In this document: one piece after another, positions 49,154-60,782 of the stretch
Layout: every line of letters begins with the position of its first letter
Numbering within the stretch: position 1 is the first letter of the stretch
DNA from: Moesziomyces globuligerus
Taxonomy: Eukaryota > Basidiomycota > Ustilaginomycetes > Ustilaginales > Ustilaginaceae
Assembly: GCA_030849465.1 (NCBI GenBank)
Contig: JARVLF010000024.1
Coordinates: forward strand, 1-64,000
DNA: 64,000 bases
Direction of reading: 5' to 3'
Position numbers and translations under genes: made by a program
Notes under the pieces: model-generated
Seen by the model: the letters and a program-made list of their open reading frames with translations, nothing else
Databases searched by the model: none
What the model was told of the DNA's origin: nothing

Positions 49154-50001
49154 ACACCGCAATGCGCTGCAATGCATTCTGCTCATTGACGCTTGACAAT
49201 CACAGGTGTGGTTCAATGAGGTTGTGAGGCGAGAGGGCGAGAATCATGATCGACGATCGGTTCCGGGGGCCTCGATCCTCCCGATGAGAGCAGGTGTGGA
49301 GGTTCCAAGCTGCATGCGCGGATGGGACGATTCAAGACCCGACCATCAGGCGGGCGTAGGGGACACGCTAGGCAGCGAGTGGAGTTGGAATTTTATCTTT
49401 GAGATTCGAATCTCGAGAGGCACAGTGACAGAGTGAGGCAGGAGCGGAGGACATGTGAACGCAAGACCGGCGGGAAATGCGTGGAAGAGCCCGCTGTGCA
49501 GTGGTTCCTTGCAGACGGCGTGCCTTTGCTGTGCCGACCTAAAGTTACCTCGCAGTCACCACCATCGTCTTCAAAAGCTAGTTGAGCTTGGAGGGGTTGC
49601 ACAGCCCGTCCAGATGAACCTACAGGTTTGCTGATGCGGCATGCTGTCAATGCCGAGAGTCCACCCGACGATCAACTTACGGATGGAGAATCGGGGGATG
49701 GATCCGTCATTGTTATCGGAAGCCCGTCGCCGTTTCGCCTGCGGGCTGGCCATCGCAGGAATCCAAACCAAGCAGCCTTTGGGAAGTGGAAATGGTCCCC
49801 CTGAAAATTGAGCGTCGTCTTACCGTAGAGCTGCCAGTGAGCCATCGAGGAGAGGCATTTTTCCCGCGAGTTTTGGCATTTTCGATGCGTCGATTGGCGT
49901 CAGCTACGGGCCGTAGCAAAATGGAAAAGGGACACGCCAAGCTCGCTTAACCCACGAACGCGGACGCGGCAAGGCGCTGCCACAGCCAGGAAGCGGGCCA
50001 T

Positions 50002-50037
<36 letters not shown>

Positions 50038-50647
50038 CCTTTTTTCACTTTTTCTCTTTCTCGCAGATCGACTGGCACGACCGAGGTCTCGCCAAACACA
50101 CACTCGTGCACACCCCAAAGACCCTGGGCTGTCGCGCACTTTTTGAAACCCCTCCCCTCGCGGCCTCAGCCGAGCAGAGACGCGGCTTTCAGCATCGCCT
50201 TGGCCGTGCTGGTAGTACAGCAAGCCAAGCTCCTGGTCCCGGGAGGTGTGTTCGAGTTTCAGAGCATGCCAATCGAGCAGGCCCACGGAGCGTGCCGAGG
50301 GTTATGGCCCCGCCCTCTCGCAGGTCTCGCTCGGCAGACAGCCAGTTGGGGCGTGCATGAGCGATTCCCACACCACCTCGTCGACGAACCCTGAGCCAGC
50401 CACTGGCGAGCTAGTCCTCCTCCTCGTACAGTCCAATTCCGAGCTCCGTACAGTCTGCTGCATGCGCTGATCTGCATCCGACTGCCTCGCACGACTTGAA
50501 CCTTGTCGCTTCTTCTCTCCTTCCATCATCACCACCTTCTGGTCCCGGCTCTCCCTTCATCCCTGACCCCATCCATACACAAGTCGCTCCCTCGAGCCTT
50601 ACATTTTTCCATACCGCTCGTGCCTCTGGCGTGCGTCACCGTCAATC
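49154..50647. promoter_or_regulatory. Intergenic region upstream of the GH26-like gene
   Basis: No gene supported. It holds a 35-base poly-T run (50003-50037) and a CT-rich leader from about 50480 to 50640. No separate exon encoding a signal peptide could be identified for the downstream gene. Confidence 0.45.
50003..50037. repeat. Poly-T(35) homopolymer
   Basis: Thirty-five consecutive T on the plus strand, followed by further T-rich sequence to about 50062. Equivalent to a poly-A tail on the minus strand. No flanking target-site duplication was recognised by eye. Confidence 0.95.
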
Positions 50648-51781
50648 ATGCCTGTCACGTCAAACCTCCAGCCTAGGGCCGTCGCCCAGCCCCTCCGCCT
50701 CAACGGCGTTCCCATTGGTTTCATCCCAGATGTCGGCTCCGACGGTGGTAACGTCCAGACCATGGTCGGCATCAATGGTCTGCTCGCCGGCCGCGGTCAG
50801 TCGTACTCCTACGGCTTTTACGACCAGACCACCTATGGCACCATCTACAACGGCCAAAAGATCCTCAACAACGCTCCAGACATTTACGCCTCCGGTGCTA
50901 TCCTCGAGGCCAGTATCATGCCCGTCGGCAACTGGGGTGGCTACACCGCCACTGACAACTCCCAGGCAAAGGCTGTCTGCAACGTCATGAAGAAGTTCAC
51001 CGACGCCGGCATCGAGGTGCGTCTGCGCTTCGCCCACGAGGTCAACTACTACGTCACCACGGGCGAGTATGCCCCCATGAACGACATGGGCGTTTCGGCC
51101 TTCAAGACCGCCTGGGCCCAGGTCTCGGCCGCCTGCAAGACCATCGCTCCCGCCGTCAAGATGTGGTACTGCCCCAATGCTGCCAACCTGCAGGTCTACG
51201 AGAGGTACATGCCGGACAACTTCAACTCCACTGTCCAAATGATCGGTGTCGACTTCTACCCGGCCTCCAACGACCTCGCTACCGCGGCCAACTACATCCA
51301 GACCGTCAAACCCTTCCATGACAAGTACTCGTCTTCATCCGTGCCCTTTGTCATTGCCGAGGCGGGTACCCACGCGCTTGATTCCACGCTTCAGGACCGT
51401 ATCGCTTGGCTCCAGACCCTCTCGTCCGCCGAAGTCAAGGCGGCCCTGCCCAACCTCGAGTCGATCACATGGTACAATGCCCTCCGCAAGACGGACATTC
51501 TTTCAAACGGCGTCGGAGGCGACTTCCGCATTCTCGACCCCGGCAATGCCACGTTCCCCAACGACATTGCTCAGCAGCTCTTCCCTGTGGTGCAATCCGC
51601 CGAGGCTTCCGCCTCGGTCGTGTCGGTCGCTACAGCGGCAACCGCAACAGCGACGGCGACGGCGCCTGCTAGCTTGCCCCCTTCGCTCAAAGGCAGCTCT
51701 GGTGCGAGCAAGAAGGGCCTGTCGGTCGCAGGCTTGGCGGTGACTGCCCTCGCTGCGATCTCGGCCCTCTCCTATCTGTGA
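50648..51781 (+). CDS. GH26-like glycoside hydrolase, predicted GPI-anchored
   Basis: A 377-residue protein from the ATG at 50648. It reads as a (beta/alpha)8 clan A hydrolase: VPIGFIPDVGSDGGNV near the N-terminus, RLRFAHEVNYYV with H130-E131-x-N133 (the GH26 acid/base pattern H-E-M-N), MIGVDFYPAS (D202, Y204), and FVIAEAGTHA with E238 as candidate nucleophile. GH26 members cleave beta-mannan or related glucans. After a Ser/Ala/Thr-rich linker the last 25 residues (SKKGLSVAGLAVTALAAISA) form a hydrophobic tail after small residues, a typical GPI-attachment signal, so a cell-wall or plasma-membrane location is expected. The N-terminus has no signal peptide, so a first exon may be missed. Family call is from catalytic motifs only; another clan A family is possible. 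Confidence 0.65.
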   Translation: MPVTSNLQPRAVAQPLRLNGVPIGFIPDVGSDGGNVQTMVGINGLLAGRGQSYSYGFYDQTTYGTIYNGQKILNNAPDIYASGAILEASIMPVGNWGGYTATDNSQAKAVCNVMKKFTDAGIEVRLRFAHEVNYYVTTGEYAPMNDMGVSAFKTAWAQVSAACKTIAPAVKMWYCPNAANLQVYERYMPDNFNSTVQMIGVDFYPASNDLATAANYIQTVKPFHDKYSSSSVPFVIAEAGTHALDSTLQDRIAWLQTLSSAEVKAALPNLESITWYNALRKTDILSNGVGGDFRILDPGNATFPNDIAQQLFPVVQSAEASASVVSVATAATATATATAPASLPPSLKGSSGASKKGLSVAGLAVTALAAISALSYL

Positions 51782-52709
51782 ACAGAGGCGCTCATGCCGG
51801 TTCAGTAGACTTTACCCACCAGTTCGTATGTTTTGACGTTATGGGATCCCCCCGCCTTCTCTGGTTTTTTTTTTTCCGTTCCAGCGCGCCTGTCTTGATG
51901 CGACGCAGCCGGTCATGTTAATGGACACTCTTTCTGCACGAAGCCCCCGCTGGACGCGGTGTACATGTCTCTGGCGTGTGTGTGCGAGGTAGGCTGTAGG
52001 GAAAAACCTCGAATGCGCATCTGTGTGCGCATGCTCTGCAGATGTCTCTGCTGCGCGTGCACGGTGTCGAGGTCGCACCTCTGCGTACGCGATGTACGGT
52101 GATCCTGCTTGGAGCGCGTGTCCAACTCGTCCCTGTGTGAACCTTTGCGCACTTGATGAAGTGGAAGCCTCGCTCCGTCGGACGAGCCATGCTTTCTCTC
52201 ACTGTGCATGGCATTGTCAGCTCAGCCAATGCAGTGACGAGGGCGGATGGGCATTAATACCGCCAACCGCGCATTGCCCTGGAACGGGTCGGTACTCGTG
52301 CCCTCGAGAAGCTGCGTGCGTGCGACAGCGCGTGCATCGCGCACAGAAATGCTAGAGGCGAAGCTGCGCATCAGCGACACTGACTCGGGCTGGCTGGACT
52401 GGCTTGCTCACACAACATATTTCATGGGATAGAAACACACCGTGAAACATCACGCAAAAAATGCAGGTCAAGAGCACAGACACAAAAAAAGATGGCCAGG
52501 CCGAGAGCGGAAGATGCGGCCGATCAAACGAGAGTGCTCCACTCACATCCACTTCCACTCTTCGATTTCAGACCACAGAGAAAGCAGGAAAGTGTCCGTG
52601 AATTCATTGACAGAGGTACAAGCCATTGCGGCAACTATCAAAACAAAAAGGGGCCGAGAAAAAAAGACTAAAAAGACATAGAAATATCGAAAAAATTGTC
52701 CGAGTAAGC
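51782..52709. other. Convergent intergenic region
   Basis: About 930 bases between the 3' ends of the GH26-like and acyltransferase genes. It holds a T11 run at 51865-51875 and an A-rich patch near 52640-52700. No gene supported. Confidence 0.5.
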
Positions 52710-54569
52710 TCACCACGGCACCTTGGTCAGACCAAGCTTGGCCATCGGGTTGCCCAGGCTCGGTAGAGGCAGCAGGTAGCCCGAGTTGCGTGCCTTCTCG
52801 ACGTGCTGCGGCGACACAGTCGATAGCTGCTGCATGTCTTCCTGCCCGTAGAAGAAGATGAGCGTTGCGCGGCCCAGCAGCTCCGAGGGAATCTCGATCA
52901 GAACGCGGAAGAGCACGGCGAGCGCAAGCGTGATCACGAGCGTGAGCGCCCAGATCCCGGCCAGGTTTGTTGCAGCTCCCGAAGTCACGGACGACTCGGC
53001 GGTCATCGGGAAGACCTTGGGCATGATCGACCACAGCACGATCGCATGCATGGCCACAATCGCTGCACCGATCTGCTGCCCCATCATCGAAAGCGGCGCC
53101 AGCGAAAGCACTCGCTGAGAGACCTGCGACAGCTCCAGGAATACCAGCAGCAACGCAGAGCAAATCATGTCCGTGAACTTGATCACCGAGTAGATGTTTG
53201 CACCCTGGCGGCCACGGCTTGTGGGTCGAATGACCTGAAGGTGGGCCAGACCCTCATTGACAGGGTCGCGCACCTGCGGAACGAGCAGGAAGACCAGGAA
53301 GAGCGCCGCGCAGAGAGCCTGCACCGCCCAGCTGGCAGCCTTGTGCTTGCGCAGTCGCGTAAAGTGACCAGAGATGTCGAGCTCTGCCACCAGTAGTCCC
53401 AAAAGCGCCGGGGCCAGGTACGAAAGGGTGCACCAGTTGAGAAGGGCCATCACTAGTAGGAAGGCCACACGCGTGTCGCGCTGGAGGATGCCAACGATCA
53501 ACGTGATGCCATACATGTAGTAGCTGTTCTGGAAGAACCAAGGCAAGTAGAAGATCGGCCCAGCGGCGCTTCGCAGCTCCTGGGGGCGGTCCTCCGCCGT
53601 GAAAAGGTTGGTAGCCGTGACGATCCACTGCGAACCGTTGCGGAAGCACCAGCCGGGGCGAGTGCCGATAAGCGTCTCGAAGTTCGGGTTTTCCGGGTAG
53701 AGGTTGGTAGCTTTGCAGATGGCGTACTGCACGCCTGTGACGAAAAGGATGGGCAGCAGGAAGCGGAAGGGTCGCGAGATCATGGCCATGCCGATGAGCT
53801 TGTAGTCGGCCGAGTTGATCTCGCTCTGAGTGCTGCTCGAAGCCTTGGCGGTGAGCGCTGGTGCTGGGGTGACCTTCTCGTCGAGAGCCTTAGGAGCAGG
53901 GACCTTTGCCGCCTTTGCCGCCTTGGCCTTGGCAGCGGCATCCTTGAAGCTCTTCGCAGCATCCCGGCGGTTGATGAGCCAGGGAAGCGTGAGTGCGCGT
54001 CCTTGGATGGCAAGGAAGAGGGTGAGGGCAAAGTACGAGTTGAACGGATAGAGAATGCTCTTGCCAACAGACCACTGCTGACTAGTGGTTGCGATGACCG
54101 TCGAAGTGAGTGCAATGATGGCTGCGATGAAGCGCAGGCCGTCGATGTATCTCAGACGTCCGTACTTCATCTTCTTGATCGACTCTGGGCTCATTTGCGC
54201 GCCAGCTTGACCCATCTCAGCCTGTCCGTCCCAGGAGCTGCTGTCCCTGAGCGGGCTCTTCTTGGTCGTAGGGTCGACCTTGCCCAGCTTGCCTGAGCTG
54301 AACTCCGAGGATGCGTAGTCCGTAGGTGTGCCCGCGTTGACCAGGGTGTTGTGGGCAGAACCCCGTCGCGAATCGTCCGCAAGCGAATACGAGCTGAAGC
54401 GACCCGAAGTGTGAACGTAGCTCATCGAGCGCAGGTAGGCCATGCCGTCTTCATTGTCGGTGGTGCCGAGCGGGGTTTCGACACCGCTGGCTGCATCGTT
54501 GGGGCCGGAGGAGGGAGTTTCGGAAAGGCCCGAGCCTCTCCTCCACGTCTCTGGAAAAGGCTTAGACAT
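52710..54569 (-). CDS. Membrane acyltransferase-3 family protein
   Basis: A 619-residue integral membrane protein. I use the ATG at 54569 (MSKPFPETWRRGSG); the longer frame starts at a GTG and adds sequence with no family match. After about 135 cytosolic residues comes the acyltransferase-3 N-terminal signature RLRYIDGLRFIAAIIALTS, then YFALTLFLAIQGRALTLPWL. About ten membrane segments follow (for example PFRFLLPILFVTGVQYAICK, VAFLLVMALLNWCTLSYLAP, ALCAALFLVFLLVPQVR). An Ala/Lys-rich loop lies at about 210-240. The catalytic His expected after the first helix is not obvious (TSTVIATTS), so activity is uncertain. Family members transfer acyl groups to sugars, lipids or other small acceptors across membranes. 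The last gene of the window carries a second acyltransferase-3 domain about 6.2 kb away. Confidence 0.75.
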   Translation of the reverse strand: MSKPFPETWRRGSGLSETPSSGPNDAASGVETPLGTTDNEDGMAYLRSMSYVHTSGRFSSYSLADDSRRGSAHNTLVNAGTPTDYASSEFSSGKLGKVDPTTKKSPLRDSSSWDGQAEMGQAGAQMSPESIKKMKYGRLRYIDGLRFIAAIIALTSTVIATTSQQWSVGKSILYPFNSYFALTLFLAIQGRALTLPWLINRRDAAKSFKDAAAKAKAAKAAKVPAPKALDEKVTPAPALTAKASSSTQSEINSADYKLIGMAMISRPFRFLLPILFVTGVQYAICKATNLYPENPNFETLIGTRPGWCFRNGSQWIVTATNLFTAEDRPQELRSAAGPIFYLPWFFQNSYYMYGITLIVGILQRDTRVAFLLVMALLNWCTLSYLAPALLGLLVAELDISGHFTRLRKHKAASWAVQALCAALFLVFLLVPQVRDPVNEGLAHLQVIRPTSRGRQGANIYSVIKFTDMICSALLLVFLELSQVSQRVLSLAPLSMMGQQIGAAIVAMHAIVLWSIMPKVFPMTAESSVTSGAATNLAGIWALTLVITLALAVLFRVLIEIPSELLGRATLIFFYGQEDMQQLSTVSPQHVEKARNSGYLLPLPSLGNPMAKLGLTKVPW

Positions 54570-57500
54570 CGCAGCAATTGCGTGAGCTCTTTTGGGGATG
54601 GCGGTCTGGAGGGTAAGGATTGAAGAATGGACGTAGTGGTGAGAACGGTGGAAGAGGAGGCTAAAAGAGAAGGTGAAATGATTGGCGGGCAGAAGGAGGA
54701 ACGGATCGTTGATGGCAGGGGATGCACAAGGAAAACGAGGTCCGATGCTCGGAGGCTCAAGGGAAAGATTCGCAGACAGAGGGCTAAACCGTTCTGGAGA
54801 CCGAAAGCGACGAACGGAAGGCACCAAGATCGACGAAAATGATAGCACGACCTTGCGAGGATAGGCGACTAAGCGGCAGGGTGCGTCGCTACGGATTCAG
54901 ACGACACAAACAAGGGATGCCATGGCTGAGCTGCTTGGCTTGAAAGGGTCGAAGGGCTGCTGCCGAGTTCAAAAGGCAGCGGAACCCCGCTTTGTCACGC
55001 TAAGCCAGGAGAACAGGCGAAGCCTCGAGAGCTTCTCCCTCGATGGGCATTGCCGAGAGCGCAAGGCACAATCAGGCGGAGCACACCCATCGTCGCTCAG
55101 CCACACGCTATACAGGATCGCAGCGGTGCAGGCTGGTTGTCGAGGGTCCGAAATGGGGTCTGGTAGGGTTAGTTGCCAGGCCGAAACGAAGCGAGATGTA
55201 CGGCGTCATGACACGCTTCGGGTCATGACCACACGGCTAGGCAGGAGGTGACTGTTTCCAGGAGCGACTGTCAAAAAGTGCGTGAGAAGGAAATCGGCTT
55301 GGGCGCCGTCATCGTGTGGGTGATTTTTCTCGGCTCTCAGCGGTTCATTTTTTATTATTTTTAAAAAACTCGTTTTTGGCGGTTGTGCGGTGGCCTGCAG
55401 GAGGTGACCTCAACCGCCAATCAATTTAGTGCTTGCGGACCAAACCCTGTTTCACAACTGCTGCCATCGCCCTCTCATCCACCTAGAATGAAGAATCGCA
55501 TCCGGCTAGGATGGCCAAACCTGAAAAGGGGCACGCACAGTGCTGTTGTAGCCGTCGATCAGTCTTCTAAAGTGCTGTATTAGGCCTGTTCGGATGTTTT
55601 GCTAGACACGGTCGAGCTCGTCTCGGCACCGTGCCGTGTGAAGCACCTTATCATCTTTAGCCTCCCGGTGTTGTGGGCATCGTATCGAGGCGCTTGAAAG
55701 ACCTCAGTAGCTCACAGCCGCCGGAATGAGGTGTTGGTAAGGCCTGGGTAGGAACAGACGCCGTGCCTGCGACGAAGACAACATTCAGCCGCTGCACACG
55801 CACGAGGAAGGCAGAAGCCGACTGATTTGCGATGAAGCACATGGCGACTGGCATCACATGGACTGGCGGCGATTTTGCAGCATACACTTTCGGACTTCTC
55901 GATTCCCAGCCATGATGGAAAGGTGGGAGGACGCAGCCGGGCGCAAAGGAGGCCTTTTGGATGGGACATCTAATTTGGTGTGGTGGCGTACCGTGGCCAT
56001 GTCGGACATTCTTGACTCACGTAGGCATGTGCGTTTGCGTAACGTCAACTCATGCATCGCGCGTAGCTCGACGCAAACGCGATGTGTGCCGTGGGAGGAT
56101 GTGACGTGCAGATGGCGGGCGCGACCGCGCATTTCCGGCGCTGCCGGTCGAAGATGACGCTGTCTCTGGTAAATGTCCGTCTGAAAATGCAACGCTGACA
56201 GGCGGCACTAGACGAGTGTACTGAACCGTAGGGAAAAGGGGGGGGGGGATTTTAGAGACGAGACAGTTGCAGATCAGCTTGCTCGCTTACACTTGACTCC
56301 GCGAGGGCCGATCCTTCTGGGCAGCATCGACGATCGCATTGGCCTAGGAGCGCGAGCACTGCCAAGCCAAAGGTGAGTATGTCCACCCTCGTTTGACCAC
56401 AGCTTCAGATCCCAACGCGATTGCAGCCTTGAGGTGCCACCATTTAGTGTCGCTCAGAGCAGCCTATCAGAACGGCTCCTTCTCAGCACGACTGAGTTTG
56501 CGGTTCGAGCATGTCATCTGCTCAAATCTCGTGCTGTCGACAGAAGTTTGGTCCAAGATGCGCCAGATTTCGATCGAGGAACGGCTAATTAGGAAAGGCA
56601 TGGTTTAGGCTCCTTCACTGCGATGGCTTGATCACTGAGTGTTTGTGTGGATTAGCAATTGGTGGCGCTCCAGCTCACGATATCTCTCAGTCTCACACCA
56701 GTGCTCAAGCAACGCTGCTGCTGCCGCGGACCTCCGATCTCGAGAGGCCGGCGAGCGAAAAAGCTTCCAACCGCAGGACTGTGCGGTTGTCTGGCGCCTG
56801 GCTAAGCCCTGCATCATCGATCTCAGCGACCCCTCGCTTGGCGAACAGTGGCTATGGCTCGAGACTCGGCCGCGAAGCCGCTACTTAGCCGTGCGGGCCG
56901 ACGAGAGAGGCAAGGTCTTGTGAGGCCTGCGTGAATGAAGCCCTGATTGTCACACCCGAGCCCAGAGGCGTCTTTTCCCCGCACTGGTGGCTCGATCAAG
57001 GGGCCATGGGAAAGTTCGAAACGCCAGGGTAAGCTTGGCTAGGAACCTCGATACTATTGGCTCGCTCGTAGCCGATCTCGCTCGACGCTTCCTCTGTCCC
57101 ACGAGGCGGTTCGAACAGACAGGATTTGGTAGCCACTTTTGCGCCCGCTGGTTGACCCTTTTCGCCAGACCTTTTTCCTTTTTCTTTTTTTTGCTTGGCC
57201 CGCCGTCAGGTACGGTAAATTACAATCTTCCCTTTTTTCGCATTTGTTCATGAAAATGAAAAAGTGCCGAACAGGACTCCGATGATTTACCTCTGAAGAT
57301 TTTCGGTTTCAGTAGAGCGTCGCACTAGCTGTGCAAGCTGGCGCATGTTCCGATCAGCTGGTGCGCATTTTACGGTGCTGCACCGGCAGCGTGGTGACGA
57401 TTTGCAGCAGCGTCTGAGTTTGGAGCTGCGTGGTAGCGTGGCTTCCGCTGCGCGCCTTTCGACGCACGACGCACTCTTGCAAACAACGGAGTTTCGATCC

Positions 57501-60500
57501 ACACACAACGTCTACCCGCCCAGCCCGAATAGCTCGCATCCTGTTGCGAATGTGGGACATATGAGACTGCGAAGCGGAACGAAGACACTCACGCGCGCCT
57601 ATCCGCGGCTGGAGGTCACTCTCGGGGCTTGTCCCTCGCTGCAAGACGTGGTTCGCTCCAGTCGCCGCCAAGTTCAAGCAAGTCGCAAGGCCTCGCGCTG
57701 TGTGCTGAAGCGTTGTGATGGATGGCACCCCAAATTTCTCAAACGAACCAAACCGCCTTGGTAGTGAGCATGCATCCGATCGTCGATCGCAGTTCGAAGC
57801 GGGTCTTCGTACACAAGTTGATCATGCTGCTCGTATCACCCTGTGACGCGACCAGTAAGGCGAGGTCGCCTCTTTGGCTTCGCTGGGATCATGATGAAGC
57901 GATTTGAGCGGATACACGATAGTGCCGGAAGAACCGAGTTGGGGAACCAGAGCGGAGTGACAGGCGGCACCATGCGCCCAGCATGGGCTGTAAGGTGGCA
58001 CGAAGCCGGCTGAGCGTGGCCAGCCTGGGCGCACGCCTGCGCACGCGACCAAGATTGCGGCGAACAAGGGTTCAAGCCCCGATCGATTTTCAACGGCGAC
58101 CTGACCGGAGTCGGAGGCGTTTTTAACGCTTTGTGAAAATGCCCGTTGTATCCGAGCCGATCTGCTGCTGCGTGTGCATGACCTCATCGTTCCTTGCAGC
58201 CGCAGGCGCTCGACGAGATGCACCTCACCCCCCACATACAGTATTGTACTGCGGTACAGCACTTTTCGCGTTGCCGCCCGTTCCGCGTTCCCACACTTTG
58301 CAATTTGCGGGCGTTGTTCAGACGACCGGATCACCCGACGTCCTGTCACCACCGCTGATCCGATCGGCCACGACGGCGCATCATTTTGGCCCGCCCTGCC
58401 TGCGATCGTCTGGAAGCGCGGCCATAGTGATCGCCAGCTCGCTTCGTCGCCGCCCGCTGACCATGCCATCATGACAATGTCGGACTTTCCTCCCATCGGA
58501 ACTCACGCGAACAGCCACCGCGAATCTCACAGCACCATCATGCATGTTCCTTTACCCCACTTCGGATCTGAGGCACCTTGCGCGGTAGCACGAGCTCGCC
58601 AGCATCGTGTTTAGAAGCGCTGGCATGGCCTTGCATCTCCGTGAGGGGGCTTACCAGGTGGTCTTGCACTTGTCACGCAGCGCGATTATTGGTGGGTCAA
58701 TGAATCCATTGTATAGTTCATGGCGGTCGCCCTCGCGATCCTGCAGCGGTTTCCAACGGCATGATCGAAGCCTAGTGGCGCCCAACTTGCTGCGCGTCTC
58801 GGCATGCAGGAATCTCGAACGACCAAACACTCCTGTACCGGTAGAAGAAAATAAATTGTTTTGAAAGGTGATTTTGGAGAATTAAGCCGACGCCAAAACA
58901 ATGGAGGCTCCATGGAAATGGCAAAGAATGACATGCGGCTTGCTCTCCTATCCAGCCTCGCTACTCCGCGTCCATCAAGCACGCATGCTCTCGGCAGCGT
59001 TCCTGCGCAACGCCCTGCGTCGAGCTCAAGCGGTGCAGCCGGCACGGAAGCCTGCCGAGGGTGCACCGAATGTTCAGAGCTCCTCACAAATCTCACAGCC
59101 TGGATGGGGACGAGGGAGGAACGCAAGAGATAGAAAGACGAGATAGCATGTACGTTGCGCTTTTTGCCCTCCATTGTCTCAATGCCGTGTCTGAAAGGAG
59201 GCTCGCAACGTTCCTCGTATCTTCGCAATCAGTCAGACCGTGTGGCTTGTTTTTGTTCCTTCCAGACCAGGAGCTCCGAGATCAATGTTTAACAGGCAGC
59301 AGCGGGCTATGTCTGCAAAGTTGCGCTTCCATTGCTTCATACAACGAGCGCAGCATTGTTTGCGATGCAGGGGCTTGAGCACCTCACGATCGCTCAATCC
59401 CTCGGCAGTCACTGATCTTTGTCCACTCTCGCTAAATGTAGGGCTGTTCGTTTGCTATTTTCGTCGTCTCTGTGACAAAAGCTCCCACAGACCGACCAGG
59501 CCGTACTACATTGTACAGCGAGAGAAGATGGCGTTCTTATTGTTCGGTCGATCCAGACCCGCCAAGTGTGGTCAGCGACGTCTCCTGGAGAGCGAGAGCC
59601 AAAGTGTACGCGAAACATAGCGCGACGGAAAACTAAACTTGTTTTTTCACCTTTTTTCACCGCTAAGCGAATTAGCGGAGCACCGTGGCTGCGCCCATGA
59701 AACCGCTTGTTTGAAGCTGCGGAATTCATCCTGCCTCGGCCATCGGCGGCTGCTTGTGGGTCATGCAAAGCCTAGATGCGGCACCACGCCCTGCCCTTCC
59801 GCAACCCCCATAGCCAACGGACTTGCGCGTCTACATCCACCGAACCTCTCGCTTGCGGTCGTTGCGAGCCTTGAACCCTCGATTCCTGAGCGTCTGACCC
59901 TGATTTACGGCAAACCAACTTGGACACCTGCTGCTACGAAGCGAATGCCCTTTCACATCCAGCTCCGATGGTGCACTCCATCACTCGTTCGTATTGGTGT
60001 TGTTGACCCTCAGGGTCCGCTAGCCGCTGTCGGTCCGTGGGACCTGCCTTGTGGGCACTGGCTCTTCCGGCCACACTCTCTAGCCATCAGGGCCGATCCC
60101 GCGGCACTTGAATCCTTCCTCGCTTGACCAGAGAGCTCTGATGTACGAGACCTGACCAGACATCGCCGCTTCCCATCGTTGCCCGCAACACAGCCGTTGG
60201 CTTGTTATCCCTGACAAGCCAAGCTTCCGCCAGCCTTGTTTGCACGCTGCCCGTGTAGATCGGATCACCTGTCCGTGCTCCTCAAGCCAAAACTTTTCCC
60301 GTCCCTGCCTACGATTCCTTGCCGCTCCGTCCTTCGGCTTGATGTGCCATGCGTGCACCAAACAAGCGCTGAGCACCCGAGCAGACATCTGAGAAGCTAA
60401 GCCGCCGTGCACATGCCAAAGAAACTTTCCCATACCCTCTCTGTCTCGCAACTCTCTTCGGACGACCCCATCGTTTGAGTGACCAAGTACCATCTCTGAA

Positions 60501-60782
60501 TCCTGAATCGGACCCTCCCCTCTCGCTCCTCCGCGACAGATTCCCTCGAGCCTCTGCCATTCCTTTCGCTAGCCTCTCCTTGCACTCCTTCTTTCCACAT
60601 CCCCTCCAATTCCACCTCAACGACAAAGCCTTCGCAAGAACGGAAGCGCACCACCCTTAGCCTTCCCGCATCCATCGTATCACTCGCGCTCAAGCCGGCT
60701 TCTCTCGTCCAGTCCGAGGCCGACAACGCAACTTGATCTGGAGCGTGCAGCTCGACGACAGAGCTCAAAGGCTTTCGCAATC
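54570..60782. other. 6.2 kb region without supportable gene
   Basis: Longest gap in the window. Many short overlapping frames on both strands, none longer than about 225 codons and none with a recognised domain. It includes an AT-rich patch (about 55345-55380, TTTTTATTATTTTTAAAAAA), a G11 run (56238-56248), a T-rich patch near 57170-57190 and a CT-rich leader from about 60470 to 60780. It may hold long promoters, non-coding RNA, small spliced genes or decayed element DNA. I see no tRNA or 5S gene in it. Confidence 0.4.

Noticed and set aside
59639..60127. 162-codon plus-strand frame
   Set aside because: No domain, starts at a TTG, and overlaps other frames on the opposite strand. Coding support is insufficient.
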